A stretch of 64,000 bases of DNA from Betaproteobacteria bacterium (GCA_947453725.1 CANGHH010000010.1:1-64000), one strand, 5' to 3'. Numbered from the stretch's first letter, positions 17,801-29,412 are shown. Numbers and translations: made by a program. Notes: a model not told the origin generated them from the sequence alone.

Positions 17801-20632
17801 GGCGAGTGGTGGTTCGCGCAGGGCAACGACGACCGCATCGACGTGCTGCCCGAGAAGCGCGAGCTGATGCCCGGCGAGACTGCGCGGCTGCAGGTGCGGA
17901 TGCCGTTTCGGCAGGCGACGGCGCTGGTCACGGTCGAACGCGAAGGCGTGATCGACAGCCGCGTGATGACGCTCAGCGGGCGCGAACCGGTCATCGAACT
18001 GCCCATACCGCGGGCCGCGAAAGACGGCGCCAGCTGGGCGCCGAACGTGGTGGTCAGCGTGCTGGTGCTGCGCGGGCGACTGCGCGAAGCGCCTTGGTGG
18101 TCGGTCTTCACCTGGGGCTGGCGCGAGCCGGCCGAGTGGTGGCAAGCCTTCCGCTACGAGGGCCGCGACTGGCGCGCACCCAGCGGCTTGGTCGACCTGG
18201 CCAAGCCGGCCTACAAGCTGGGCGCGGCGGCCTTGAGCGTGGGCCTGGCCGACCACCGGCTGGACGTGCAGGTGCTGCCGGAGAAGACGCAATACGGCGT
18301 GCGCGAGACCGTCAAGACCACCGTGCGCGTGCGCTTCCAGGGCCAGCCCGTGGCCGGCGCCGAGCTGGCCTTCGCGGCGGTCGACGAAGGCCTGCTCGCG
18401 CTGCAGCCCAACCACTCGTGGGACTTGTTGCAGGCCTTGTTCCAGCCGCGGCCCTGGGGCGTCGAGACGGCCACCGCGCAGGGCCAGGTCATCGGCCGGC
18501 GGCACTTCGGCCGCAAGGCCCTGCCACCCGGCGGCGGCGGCGGCCGCAGCGCCACGCGCGAACTCTTCGACACGCTGCTGCTGTGGCGCGGCAGCGTGGT
18601 GCTGGACGCCCGGGGCGAAGCGCAGATCGACGTGCCGCTGAACGACTCGCTGACCGGCTTCCGCCTGGTGGCGATTGCCGACGCCGGCGCCGGGCGCTAC
18701 GGCACCGGCAGCGCCAGCGTGCGCGTCACGCAAGACCTCCAGATGCTGAGCGGCCTGCCGCCGCTGGCGCGCGAGGGCGACCGCCTGGACGCCACCTTCA
18801 CGCTGCGCAACACCACCCCCCGGGCGATGACGGTGCAGGCCCGTCTGGCCGGCAAGGCCGACGGCGCGGCGGCGCCCATCGACGTGTCGGCGCCGACCCA
18901 GACGGTGGCCTTGGCGCCCGGCGCGGCGCAGACCCTGCGCTGGACGGTCAAGGTGCCGGCCGGCGCGATCCGCATCGACTGGGAGGCCGACGCGGTCGAG
19001 ACCACTGGCGAGGCCCCGGCGCGCGACCGGCTGAAGGTGGTGCAGTCGGTGCAGCCGGCCGTGCCGGTGCGCGTCTGGCAGGCCAGCCTGCAGCAGCTCG
19101 GCACGCCGGTTCTGCGCCTGGCGATGCAGCGGCCGGCCGACGCGCTGCCCGGCGCGGGCGGGGTGCGCGTGACGCTGCAGCCGCGCCTGGGCGGCGCGCT
19201 GCCCGGGCTGCGGCGCTACTTCGAGACTTATCCCTACAACTGCCTGGAGCAGCGCAGCTCGCGCGCGCTGGCGCTGCACGACGCGCCGGGCTGGCAGCGG
19301 CTGCAGGCCGAACTGCCCGGCTACCTGGACGCCGACGGCCTGGCCAGCTATTACCCCGTCACCGCCGGCAGCGCGCCGCACGGCAGCGACCGCCTGACGG
19401 CCTACCTGATCGCCAGCGCGCACGAGGCCGGCCAGGCCTGGCCCGACGCGGCGCGCGACGCGATGCTGCGCGGGCTGACGGCTTTCGTCGAAGGCCGGCT
19501 GGACCGCCGCTACCCGTCGCCGCGGCCCGACCTGGACGTGCGCAAGCTGGCCGCGCTGGAGGCGCTGGCTCGCCACGGCCGCGTGCAGCCGCGCCTGCTG
19601 GACGCCATCGCCTGGGCGCCGGCGGCCTGGCCCACTTCGGCCTTGCTCGATGCCTGGAGCCTGTACCGGCAGGTGCCGACGCTGCCCGGGCGCGAAGCGC
19701 GCATCGACGAACTGCAGCGGCTGGTCCGCTCGCGCCTGGTTGCCGGCGGCACCACGCTGGCTTTCAGCACCGAGGCCAGCGACGACTGGTGGTGGCTGAT
19801 GGACGGTCCCGACAGCAATGCCGCGCGGCTCTTGCTGGCGGCCGCCGACAGCCCGGCCTGGCAGAGCGAGCTGCCGCAGCTGGTGACCGGCGCGCTGGCC
19901 CGCCAGCGCCGGGGCGCGTGGCAGACCACCACCGCCAACCTGTGGGGCGTGCTGGCGCTCGAACGCTTCAGCGCCAAGGCCGAGGCCGTGCCGGTGGCGG
20001 GCCGCAGCACCGTTCAGTGGGCGGCCACCACGCGCACCCAGGACTGGTCCGCGCAAGCCGAAGGCAGCACCCAGGCCCTGCCGTGGCCGGTGGCCGATGC
20101 CTCGGCGACGACCACGCTGCCGCCGCTGACCGCCCAGCACCAGGGCGCCGGCAAGCCCTGGCTGACGCTGCAGGTGCTGGCCGCTGTGCCGCTGCGCGCA
20201 CCGCTGGCGGCGGGCTACCGCGTGACACGCAGCGTCAGCGCCATCGAACGCCGGCAGCCCGACGCCTGGACGCGCGGCGACACGCTGCGCGTGAAGCTGG
20301 AGATCGACGCGCTGGCCGACATGGCCTTCGTGGTCGTCAGCGACCCGGTGCCTACTGGCGCCACGCTGCTGGGCAGCGGCCTGGGCAGCGACAGCCTGAT
20401 CGCCACCCAGGGTGAGCAGCGCAGCGGCGCCTGGCCGGCCTACATCGAGCGCGCCGCCGAAGCCTGGCGCGGCCACTACGAGTGGCTGCCGCGCGGCCAC
20501 CACGTCGTCGAATACACGCTGCGGCTGAACGCCAGCGGCCAATTCCACCTGCCGCCGACCCGCGTCGAGGCGATGTACGCGCCCGAGACTTTCGGCGAAG
20601 CGCCCAACGCGGTGCTGGAAGTGCGGCCCTGA
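14807..20632 (+). CDS. Bacterial alpha-2-macroglobulin (YfhM/MG-type) with thioester
   Basis: This is a very large periplasmic protein of 1941 residues. A basic stretch and one hydrophobic segment (about 18-42) at the N-terminus act as signal peptide or anchor; no lipobox cysteine is seen, unlike the E. coli lipoprotein. Many beta-sandwich macroglobulin domains follow (for example the MG2-like VSGLGVHFKSGRTSSLVWV near 520). The thioester motif YPYNCLEQ has Cys at about 1479, then a helical complement-like domain and a final receptor-binding-like domain. These proteins trap attacking proteases through a covalent thioester and are thought to guard the periplasm. The stop overlaps the pbpC start (TGATG), the well-known pairing. 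Confidence 0.94.
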   Translation: MPTQFDDHGLLSRKRRARRAALLVVLPLLLLATLFAGTARASRVQSISPQGDVAEVRQVLVRFDSAVVAAGDLRAAPPYELACDGVAPAGSARWLNDRSWAYDLQTPLAAGVLCTLTLRADFKPLDGQPLQAPRGLREARFSSGAPVVLAVQPYPGTAIEEDGHFLLSLNGPVDLDSVLAHVWCEVDGLGERIAVKNVDGLPLAQVLKQQGGQRGSGTRLLLACTRAFAAGSKVRLVWGAGVTAAGRPQLASTRERRWSWPVRQRFTAEFSCERENAAAPCLPLRPMTLRFNAPVPRAQALAVRLQPEQGAAIAPLAEDEARSATVQALRFAAPLAESTRFRITLPAALRDDTGRPLANAADFPLAVATGGMPPLAKFAGAPFGLLEAGSDAANPPLLPLTLRHVQADLAGASTGGQVRIKRLDAGNSDLELLRWIARLRRDHDDRLGREQPMLAAEPDARRADLPQLSGSAPRATEVIGIPLPQRGYHVVEVESRILGAALLASQAPMYARTGVLVSGLGVHFKSGRTSSLVWVTTLERGRPVAGARVAVNDCQGAPLWSGSTDAAGIARIPRGFDNQRWDNPRCANSEGLFVTARSGAAGSEDLAFVFSGWNQGIEAWRFNLPTAQGTQPDSRAHTVFDRTLLRVGDSVSMKHFLRLETAGGLALPDADALPTELLLTHQGSGAEVRLPLAWPRGARSAESRWLIPATAALGGYDVTLMRANRRWFSGSFRVEAFRVPLVDARLNGPSGVLVAPASLNFAAQLNALAGGPMAAAPLQLSALLRRAPVSFKGYEDFSFEPAGPARGAEGEDGDEGRETQKLVADKLQARTDGQGAARIAVAKMPALAGPSELLAELGYTDPNGEAQTVAQRLKLWPAAVVAGLRVPGWAAARGQAGVTAVVLSTDGLPLKDRAVEVSGRLQQTISTRKRIVGGFYSYDNRRETRELGPLCSGKTDAQGRLSCELALDVVGEVELIVRAKDDAGRVAQAASSVWLSGPGEWWFAQGNDDRIDVLPEKRELMPGETARLQVRMPFRQATALVTVEREGVIDSRVMTLSGREPVIELPIPRAAKDGASWAPNVVVSVLVLRGRLREAPWWSVFTWGWREPAEWWQAFRYEGRDWRAPSGLVDLAKPAYKLGAAALSVGLADHRLDVQVLPEKTQYGVRETVKTTVRVRFQGQPVAGAELAFAAVDEGLLALQPNHSWDLLQALFQPRPWGVETATAQGQVIGRRHFGRKALPPGGGGGRSATRELFDTLLLWRGSVVLDARGEAQIDVPLNDSLTGFRLVAIADAGAGRYGTGSASVRVTQDLQMLSGLPPLAREGDRLDATFTLRNTTPRAMTVQARLAGKADGAAAPIDVSAPTQTVALAPGAAQTLRWTVKVPAGAIRIDWEADAVETTGEAPARDRLKVVQSVQPAVPVRVWQASLQQLGTPVLRLAMQRPADALPGAGGVRVTLQPRLGGALPGLRRYFETYPYNCLEQRSSRALALHDAPGWQRLQAELPGYLDADGLASYYPVTAGSAPHGSDRLTAYLIASAHEAGQAWPDAARDAMLRGLTAFVEGRLDRRYPSPRPDLDVRKLAALEALARHGRVQPRLLDAIAWAPAAWPTSALLDAWSLYRQVPTLPGREARIDELQRLVRSRLVAGGTTLAFSTEASDDWWWLMDGPDSNAARLLLAAADSPAWQSELPQLVTGALARQRRGAWQTTTANLWGVLALERFSAKAEAVPVAGRSTVQWAATTRTQDWSAQAEGSTQALPWPVADASATTTLPPLTAQHQGAGKPWLTLQVLAAVPLRAPLAAGYRVTRSVSAIERRQPDAWTRGDTLRVKLEIDALADMAFVVVSDPVPTGATLLGSGLGSDSLIATQGEQRSGAWPAYIERAAEAWRGHYEWLPRGHHVVEYTLRLNASGQFHLPPTRVEAMYAPETFGEAPNAVLEVRP

Positions 20633-22833
20633 TGCGCGGCGCTGGCTGCGTTGGCCGGGCCGGCCTGGCTGCTGCGCTGGCGGTCTGCGCGACCGGCGCG
20701 GCGGCGCAGTCCGTACCCAGCTTCGAGGCCGTGCGGGCCGCACACGCGCCGTCGGACGTGCCGCTGCTGGACCGCCACGGCGCGCCGCTGCAGATGGTGC
20801 GCATCGACCCCCTCGTGCGACGCGGGCCGTGGGTCGCGCTGGCCGACATGTCGCCCGCGCTGCGGGTGGCCATCGTGCTGGGCGAAGACCGGCGCTTCTG
20901 GGACCACGGCGGCGTGGACTGGCGCGCGCTGGCCGGCAGTGCCTGGGCCAATGTCTGGAACACGCGCACGCGCGGCGCCAGCACCTTGACGATGCAACTG
21001 GCCGGCCTGTCCGACGACGAACTGGCGCGGCCGGCCGGTGGCCGCAGCGTGGTCGCCAAGCTCACGCAGATGCGCCGCGCGCAGCAATTCGAAAGCCGCT
21101 GGAGCAAGGCGCAGATCCTCGAGGCCTACCTCAACCGCGTGCCGCTGCGCGGCGAACTGGTCGGCGTTGCCGCCGCAGCCCATGTGCTCTTCGGCAAGCA
21201 GGCCAGTGGCCTGGACCGCCAGGAAGCCGCGCTGTTGGCCGCGATGGTGCGCGCCCCCAACGCCGCGGCGCCGGCCGTCGAACGCCGCGCCTGCGACGTG
21301 CTGCGGGCCCAGGGCGAACCCTGCGATGGCCTGGCCACGACGCTGGCGCTGGCCCTGGCGCGGCGCCCCGGCCCCTTGCTGGGCGGGACCACGGAAACCC
21401 TGGCGCCGCACCTGGCGGCACGGATCGCGGCGTCGGTGGCGTCGGTGGGGTCGGCGGGGTTGGGGCCGCTGCAGGCGATGCGTTCGACGCTGGATGCGCC
21501 GCTGCAGCGCGTGGCACTGAACGCGCTGCGCCATCAGCTGGGCGAACTGCGCGGGCGCGATGTCGAGGACGGTGCGGTGCTGGTGCTCGACAACGCCAGC
21601 GGCGAGGTGCTGGCCTGGGTCGGCTCGTCAGGCAGCGGGCTGTCGTCGGCGCCGGCGGTGGACGCCGTGCTGGCCCGCCGCCAGCCGGGCAGCACGCTCA
21701 AGCCCTTCGTCTACGCGCTGGCGCTGCAGCAGCGGCTGATCACCGCCGCCAGCCTGCTGGACGACGCACCGCTGCAACTGGCCGCCGGCGCCGGCCTGTA
21801 CCAGCCGCAGAACTACGACCACGGCTACAAAGGCCTGGTCAGCGCGCGCACCGCGCTGGCCAGCAGCCTGAACGTGCCGGCCGTGCGCGTGGCCGCGATG
21901 CTGGGGCCCGAAGCGCTCTTCGCCGGCCTCAACCGTGCCGGCCTGCGCCTGAGCGAAAGCGGCGGCTACCACGGCCTGGCGCTGGCCCTGGGCAGTGCCG
22001 ACGTGAGCCTGCTGGACCTGGGCAACGCCTACCGCCTGCTGGCCCAGGCCGGCCGCTACAGCCCGGTGCGCTGGCAGCCGGCTGCAGCCCTGGCTGGTTC
22101 TGCCGGCGCACCGGCGGCCGCGCCGCGCGCGGTGCTCGACCCGGCGGTGGCTTTCATCGTCGCCGACATGCTGGCCGACCCGGCCGCGCGCGCCTTGACT
22201 TTCGGTCTCGACAGCCCGCTGGTCACCCCCGGTTGGGCGGCGGTGAAGACCGGCACCAGCAAGGACTTGCGCGACAACTGGTGCGTCGGCTTCAGCAGCC
22301 GCTACACGGTGGGCGTGTGGGTCGGCAATGCCAGCGGCGCGCCGATGCACGGCGTCAGCGGCATCAGTGGCGCGGCCCCGGTGTGGCGCGAGCTGATGCT
22401 GCACTTGCACGCGCAGTCGCCCTCGGCGGCGCCCGCTGCGCCGCCCGGCGTGGCCACCGTGCAGGGCGAGCACTACCTGGCGGGCACCGAGCCTGCGCGC
22501 GTGCCGTCTCGGGCCCTGCAAGGCCGCGCACAGGCCTTCGGCATCCAGAGCCCGCGTGACGGCACCGTGGTCGCGCTGGACCCCGACATCCCCATCGGTG
22601 CGCAGCGCCTGGTCTTCGAGGGCGCCGCCGGGCGCTGGCGGCTGGACGGCCGAGAACTGGGTCGGGGTGCCCGCTGGTGGTGGTCGCCGCGTCCGGGCCC
22701 GCATCTGCTGGAATGGATCTCGGCCGACGCGGAAGGTGGCGCGGACGCGGTCGACCGCGTGCGTTTCGAGGTCCGCGCCGCGGCGCCGCAGCCGCCAGCG
22801 CCGCGCGCGGCGGCTAGACCGAAGCCGAGCTGA
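20632..22833 (+). CDS. pbpC: Penicillin-binding protein 1C
   Basis: This 733-residue bifunctional enzyme has a signal segment, then a family 51 transglycosylase domain with catalytic Glu in GEDRRFWDHGGVDW (Glu near 85) and GASTLTMQLA. A transpeptidase domain with the active Ser in PGSTLKPF (Ser near 354, Lys 357), the SLN motif and KTGTS (Lys near 539) comes next, and a C-terminal BiPBP_C domain (YLAGTEP to the end) closes it. It would polymerise peptidoglycan, possibly at damage sites where the partner macroglobulin acts. Translation is coupled to the upstream gene. The last 20 bases overlap the convergent small membrane protein gene. Confidence 0.95.
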   Translation: MRGAGCVGRAGLAAALAVCATGAAAQSVPSFEAVRAAHAPSDVPLLDRHGAPLQMVRIDPLVRRGPWVALADMSPALRVAIVLGEDRRFWDHGGVDWRALAGSAWANVWNTRTRGASTLTMQLAGLSDDELARPAGGRSVVAKLTQMRRAQQFESRWSKAQILEAYLNRVPLRGELVGVAAAAHVLFGKQASGLDRQEAALLAAMVRAPNAAAPAVERRACDVLRAQGEPCDGLATTLALALARRPGPLLGGTTETLAPHLAARIAASVASVGSAGLGPLQAMRSTLDAPLQRVALNALRHQLGELRGRDVEDGAVLVLDNASGEVLAWVGSSGSGLSSAPAVDAVLARRQPGSTLKPFVYALALQQRLITAASLLDDAPLQLAAGAGLYQPQNYDHGYKGLVSARTALASSLNVPAVRVAAMLGPEALFAGLNRAGLRLSESGGYHGLALALGSADVSLLDLGNAYRLLAQAGRYSPVRWQPAAALAGSAGAPAAAPRAVLDPAVAFIVADMLADPAARALTFGLDSPLVTPGWAAVKTGTSKDLRDNWCVGFSSRYTVGVWVGNASGAPMHGVSGISGAAPVWRELMLHLHAQSPSAAPAAPPGVATVQGEHYLAGTEPARVPSRALQGRAQAFGIQSPRDGTVVALDPDIPIGAQRLVFEGAAGRWRLDGRELGRGARWWWSPRPGPHLLEWISADAEGGADAVDRVRFEVRAAAPQPPAPRAAARPKPS

Positions 22834-23173
22834 ACAGCCGTTCGGTGGCCACGTCGATGACCATGCCGCACAGGCTGTAGAGCACCGAACCGATCAGCGC
22901 CGCGCCGAAGCCGGCCACGCCGAAGCCGTCGAGCACGCTGGCCGCCGACCAGAACATCAGTGCGTTGATGACGAAGAGGAAGAGCCCCAGCGTGATCAGT
23001 GTCACCGGCAGGGTCAGCAGCACCAGGAGCGGCCGCACCAGGGTGTTGAGCAGCCCGAGCACGAAAGCCGCGATCAGCGCCGCGCCGAAGCTCTTCACGG
23101 TGACCCCGGGGTAGAGCTGCGCGACCAGCAACAGGGCCGCCGCCAACAACATCCAACGCACGATGGTCTTCAT
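22814..23173 (-). CDS. Phage_holin_4_2/YvlD-like small membrane protein
   Basis: This 119-residue protein has four hydrophobic helices (residues about 6-20, 28-50, 55-78, 85-108). It shows the family pattern LYPGVTVKSFGAALIAAFVLG, then LLNTLVRPLLVLLTLPVTLITLGLFLFVINALMFW. The family name mentions holins, but most members are chromosomal proteins of unknown role unrelated to phage lysis. The ATG at 23173 is the first start that gives a normal length. It converges on pbpC with a 20-base overlap. Confidence 0.87.
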   Translation of the reverse strand: MKTIVRWMLLAAALLLVAQLYPGVTVKSFGAALIAAFVLGLLNTLVRPLLVLLTLPVTLITLGLFLFVINALMFWSAASVLDGFGVAGFGAALIGSVLYSLCGMVIDVATERLFSSASV

Positions 23174-23362
23174 GCCGTCAGCATAACGTGGCGCCGATGC
23201 CAGAAATGCACTTTCACCTATGGAAACAGCTTCTCGCGGGCGCCCCGCTGGGTTTACCATCGCGCCTGCTTGTTTGCCAGGATAGACAGGCCCGCAGGAC
23301 CCTCGGTCCGGTGAGGTCCGCGTGGCGACTGGCAACCCTCAAACACGACGGAGAACATCCTG

Positions 23363-23800
23363 ATGGCAACTGCGAAGAAAGCTCCCGCGAAGAAGGCCGC
23401 CCCTGCCAAGAAGGCAGCACCGGTGAAGACGGCCGCGGCACCCGCGAAGAAGGCTGCGGCACCGGCCAAGAAGGCCGCTGCACCGGCCGCTCCGGCTGCA
23501 GCGCCGGCCAAGAAGGCCGCGGTAGCGAAGAAGGCCGCCCCGGCCAAGAAGCGCACGCCCAGCGCGGCCTTCATGAAGGCCATGACGCCCAGCCCGGCCC
23601 TGGCCGCGGTGATCGGCGACAAGCCGCTGCCGCGTACCGAAGTGACCAAGAAGGTCTGGGAATACATCAAGAAGAACAAGCTGCAGGACGCCGTCAAGCG
23701 GACCATGATCAATGCCGACGCCAAGCTGAAGGCCGTCGTCGGCGTCAGCTCGATCAGCATGTTCGGCATGACCAAGGAAATCAGCAAGCACCTCAAGTGA
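23363..23800 (+). CDS. Histone H1-like/SWIB domain fusion protein
   Basis: The 145-residue product joins two parts. Residues 1-65 are a Lys/Ala/Pro tail made of repeated AAPAKKA units, like histone H1 and bacterial HC1-type proteins, and should bind DNA or RNA without sequence preference. Residues about 66-145 are a SWIB/MDM2 domain (TPSPALAAVIGDKPLPRTEV, KKVWEYIKKNKLQD, then ISMFGMTKEISKHLK), a module otherwise known from eukaryotic chromatin remodellers and chlamydial nucleoproteins. It is probably a nucleoid protein. A GGAGAA ribosome binding site and a downstream terminator (23824-23846) mark a single-gene unit. Confidence 0.92.
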   Translation: MATAKKAPAKKAAPAKKAAPVKTAAAPAKKAAAPAKKAAAPAAPAAAPAKKAAVAKKAAPAKKRTPSAAFMKAMTPSPALAAVIGDKPLPRTEVTKKVWEYIKKNKLQDAVKRTMINADAKLKAVVGVSSISMFGMTKEISKHLK

Positions 23801-23823
23801 GGCGCTGAAGCTGGAAACCGGAA

Positions 23824-23846
23824 GGGGCCCCGCGGGGCCCCTTTTT
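23824..23846 (+). terminator. Intrinsic terminator after the SWIB gene
   Basis: An 8-base perfect stem GGGGCCCC with a GC loop (23824-23841) is followed by five T residues. It ends the H1/SWIB transcript 24 bases after the stop. Confidence 0.9.
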
Positions 23847-23898
23847 CATGCCCGCGAGGCGGCCTGCTCGCAAGCCGACCTTGCGCGCGGCCCGCGGC

Positions 23899-25548
23899 TC
23901 AGATGTCGCCCGCGCGCGCGAATTTCGCGATGTGCTCGGCCGCGCGGAAAGCCAGGGCTTCGATGGTTTGCGTCGGCTGGCCGCGGCCCGAGGTGACGAA
24001 GCTGGAACCGTCGCACAGGAAGAGATTGCGCACGTCGTGCGTGCGGTGGTATTTGTCGATGACCGAGGTCGCCGGGTCATTGCCCATGCGGCAGGTGCCC
24101 AGCAGGTGCACGCCGCCGCGGGCTTCGGCGATCTCGCCGGTGACGACCTGCCGGGCACCCGCCGCGTCCATGATCTCGGCGGCCCGGTCGCGCTGCCAGG
24201 CGGCGTGCTTCATGTCGTCCGGGTGGTCCTTGTAGGTGACGCGGATCGACGGCACGCCCCAGTCGTCCTTCAACGCCGGGTCGATGTCCACGCGGTTGGT
24301 TTCCACGGCCAGCGAGGTGCCGTGGCCCGAGGCGGTCATCCAGTAGGTGTAGGACTCCAGGTATTCCTTGAATTCCGGGCCCCAGGTGGGTGTGCCCTGG
24401 GGCACGTTCTGGCCCCAGTTCAGCGGTCCACCAGAACGCGCGTCGATACCGCCGCCACCGTAGAAGCCGCGCTTGGGGTCGGAGTCGTAGTGGTCCTGCA
24501 GGATGCGCGTGACGTTCGCCCCCTTGTATTCATTCAGCGGACGGTCGAAGCGGGCCTGCGCGCTGCCGCCCTTGTTGAACATCAGGTAGCGACCGACCAC
24601 GCCACTGGAATTCGCCAGGCCCTGGGGGAAGGCGTCGGTGGCCGAGTTCAGCAGCAGCTTGGGCGTCTCCGATCCATTCGCGCAGACCACCACGGCGCGC
24701 GCCTTCTGGAACTGCTCTTTCTTCTCCTTGTCGAAGTAGTGCACGCCAGTGGCGCGGCCGGCGGCGTTCATGCCGATGCGGAAGACGTAGCTGTTGGCGC
24801 GCACCTCGCAGCGGCCGGTGGCTTCGGCCTCCGGGATCACCGTCCACACCGATGAGGACTTGGCCATCACCTCGCAGGCGTAGCCGCCGCACAGGCCGCA
24901 CTGCACGCAGGCCGGGCGGCCGCGGTAGAAGCGCGAATTGATGGCCATCGGTGCCGGGAACGGGTGCAGGCCGAGCTTGCGCGCACCGCGTTCGAACAGC
25001 ACGCCCGACGACTTCACCGGCAGCGGCGCCATCGGGTAGGGCCGGCTGCGCGGCGGGTCGAAGGGGCTGGCGCCGGCCAGACCGGAGACGCCGACTTCCC
25101 ATTCCACCTTGGTGTAGTAGGGCTCCAGCTCCGCGTAGGTGATGGGCCAGTCGGCCAGGTTGGCGCCCGGGATGGCACCCAGGACGCTGCGCTCGATGAA
25201 GTCGATTTCGTGGAAGCGCCAGAAGTTGGCGTTGAAGTGCGCGCTGCTGCCACCGACGACGCGCGCGTAGGTCAGCGGGTTGCGGCCGCTCACCCTTTCG
25301 GCTTTCTTGCTGGGGTCGTTGCGGAACGATTGCGGATTGGTCGCCGGGTTGTTGGTGATGCCCGACATCTGGGTGTACTTCAGCTCGTCGTGTTCGAAGT
25401 CACCGGCCGCCATGCGCGGACCCTGCTCCATGACGACGACGGTGTTGCCGGCGCGCGAGAGTTCGCGCGCCATGATGCCGCCGGACGCGCCAGAGCCGAC
25501 GACGATGAAATCGACGGTCTGGCTGGTCTTGAATGTCTTGCTGGCCAT
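23899..25548 (-). CDS. GMC-family FAD oxidoreductase (membrane dehydrogenase large subunit)
   Basis: The 549-residue flavoprotein has the FAD-binding VVGSGASGGIMARELSRAG near residues 16-34 and VVVMEQGPR as the end of the Rossmann fold. A ferredoxin-like cysteine cluster CVQCGLCGGYAC near 215-226 is typical of the gluconate/sorbitol dehydrogenase branch, and the C-terminal LGTCRMG, then GRGQPTQTIEALAFRAAEHI, completes the FAD site. Members oxidise sugars, polyols or alcohols and pass electrons to a cytochrome c subunit. It has no signal peptide and is probably carried out with its Tat-dependent small subunit, encoded 31 bases upstream. No cytochrome gene is adjacent. Substrate unknown. Confidence 0.92.
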   Translation of the reverse strand: MASKTFKTSQTVDFIVVGSGASGGIMARELSRAGNTVVVMEQGPRMAAGDFEHDELKYTQMSGITNNPATNPQSFRNDPSKKAERVSGRNPLTYARVVGGSSAHFNANFWRFHEIDFIERSVLGAIPGANLADWPITYAELEPYYTKVEWEVGVSGLAGASPFDPPRSRPYPMAPLPVKSSGVLFERGARKLGLHPFPAPMAINSRFYRGRPACVQCGLCGGYACEVMAKSSSVWTVIPEAEATGRCEVRANSYVFRIGMNAAGRATGVHYFDKEKKEQFQKARAVVVCANGSETPKLLLNSATDAFPQGLANSSGVVGRYLMFNKGGSAQARFDRPLNEYKGANVTRILQDHYDSDPKRGFYGGGGIDARSGGPLNWGQNVPQGTPTWGPEFKEYLESYTYWMTASGHGTSLAVETNRVDIDPALKDDWGVPSIRVTYKDHPDDMKHAAWQRDRAAEIMDAAGARQVVTGEIAEARGGVHLLGTCRMGNDPATSVIDKYHRTHDVRNLFLCDGSSFVTSGRGQPTQTIEALAFRAAEHIAKFARAGDI

Positions 25549-25579
25549 GTGCTGCTCCTTCGGGCGGTGTCGTGCGAAA

Positions 25580-26206
25580 TCAGGCGGTGTAGGGCTTGGT
25601 GCCGGGATAGGGCACGAAGCCGCCGTAGTCCTTGTCGTAATCGCCGAAGGGCGGTTTCCAGGCGTGCTGGTCGACCACCTGGATCAGCTTCCAGCCCTGG
25701 TTCTCGTGGTTGCCGCCGTACTTGGGCAGCGCCAGCATGCCCAGCACGGTGAGCCGCCGCACCGCCGTGAAGAACGGCGTCTTGTCGACCTCGTGCAGGA
25801 AGGCGATCTGCTGGGCATCGCTGGCGGCCGCGAACGCCGGCGCGGCGCCTTCGCGCGCGGCATAGCCCTTCTGAAATTCAGCCAGGCCCTGGCGGAAGGC
25901 CGGCAGTTGCGCCGCAAAGAAGCTGCCCAAGGCCTTGTCGATGAAATAGACCGCGTGGGCGTCCCGCGCGCCGGGCTTGGCACCGCCAGGCACGATCTGG
26001 TTCGCGATGGCGTCCACGTCGGCCGCCTCGGCCGCGGTCAGCGTGGTGATCTTTGCTGGCGCTGCCGACTTGTCGCCGTGGCCCGCATGGCTGGCATGTT
26101 CGGCAGCCGCCGCGATCTGCGGCCAGTTCAGGGCGACCCAGCCTGCACTGGCCAGATTGCCGCTGGCCGTCAGGAACTGGCGGCGGGAAGGGGTAGGCTG
26201 TTCCAC
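25580..26206 (-). CDS. Gluconate 2-dehydrogenase subunit 3-like protein, Tat-exported
   Basis: This small subunit (208 residues from the GTG at 26206) carries a twin-arginine signal, SRRQFLTASGNLASAGWVAL, and the subunit-3 family pattern: LTAAEAADVDAIANQIVPGG, DAHAVYFIDKALGSFFA, and a C-terminal GGNHENQGWKL then YPGTKPY. The GTG is favoured because a GGAG lies six bases before it and the Tat signal follows closely; an ATG at 26266 would add 20 unlike residues. It would escort the flavoprotein subunit through Tat. The two genes form a leftward operon. Confidence 0.87.
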   Translation of the reverse strand: MEQPTPSRRQFLTASGNLASAGWVALNWPQIAAAAEHASHAGHGDKSAAPAKITTLTAAEAADVDAIANQIVPGGAKPGARDAHAVYFIDKALGSFFAAQLPAFRQGLAEFQKGYAAREGAAPAFAAASDAQQIAFLHEVDKTPFFTAVRRLTVLGMLALPKYGGNHENQGWKLIQVVDQHAWKPPFGDYDKDYGGFVPYPGTKPYTA

Positions 26207-26334
26207 AGGTCGCTCCGCATCGGACTGGCAAGACGCCGATGCGACACAACGCAATCCACATGCCATGCCACTCCACAGGGGGTGCCCCGCACGACCCGCC
26301 CCGCTCTAGGGCGCATGCCGTGCCCCGGTGCGCC

Positions 26335-26370
26335 GGCCTGGCACCGGCGCAGGGCCTGGCACCGGCGCAG
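26335..26370. repeat. Two perfect tandem copies of an 18-base unit
   Basis: The unit GGCCTGGCACCGGCGCAG occurs at 26335-26352 and again at 26353-26370, followed by a partial third GGCCTG. It lies in the 206-base gap between the subunit-3 gene start and the uvrA stop. No function is evident. Confidence 0.8.
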
Positions 26371-26412
26371 GGCCTGCCGGGTTGAATCAGCGGCTGGGTG
26401 CCGCCGCCCGGT

Positions 26413-29412
<3,000 letters not shown>

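Noticed and set aside
15230..20743. A 1837-codon open frame on the minus strand opposite the macroglobulin gene
   Set aside because: It is an antisense shadow caused by high GC and third-position bias. Its translation is rich in Arg, Gln, His and Gly without any domain pattern, while the plus strand encodes a clear thioester macroglobulin.
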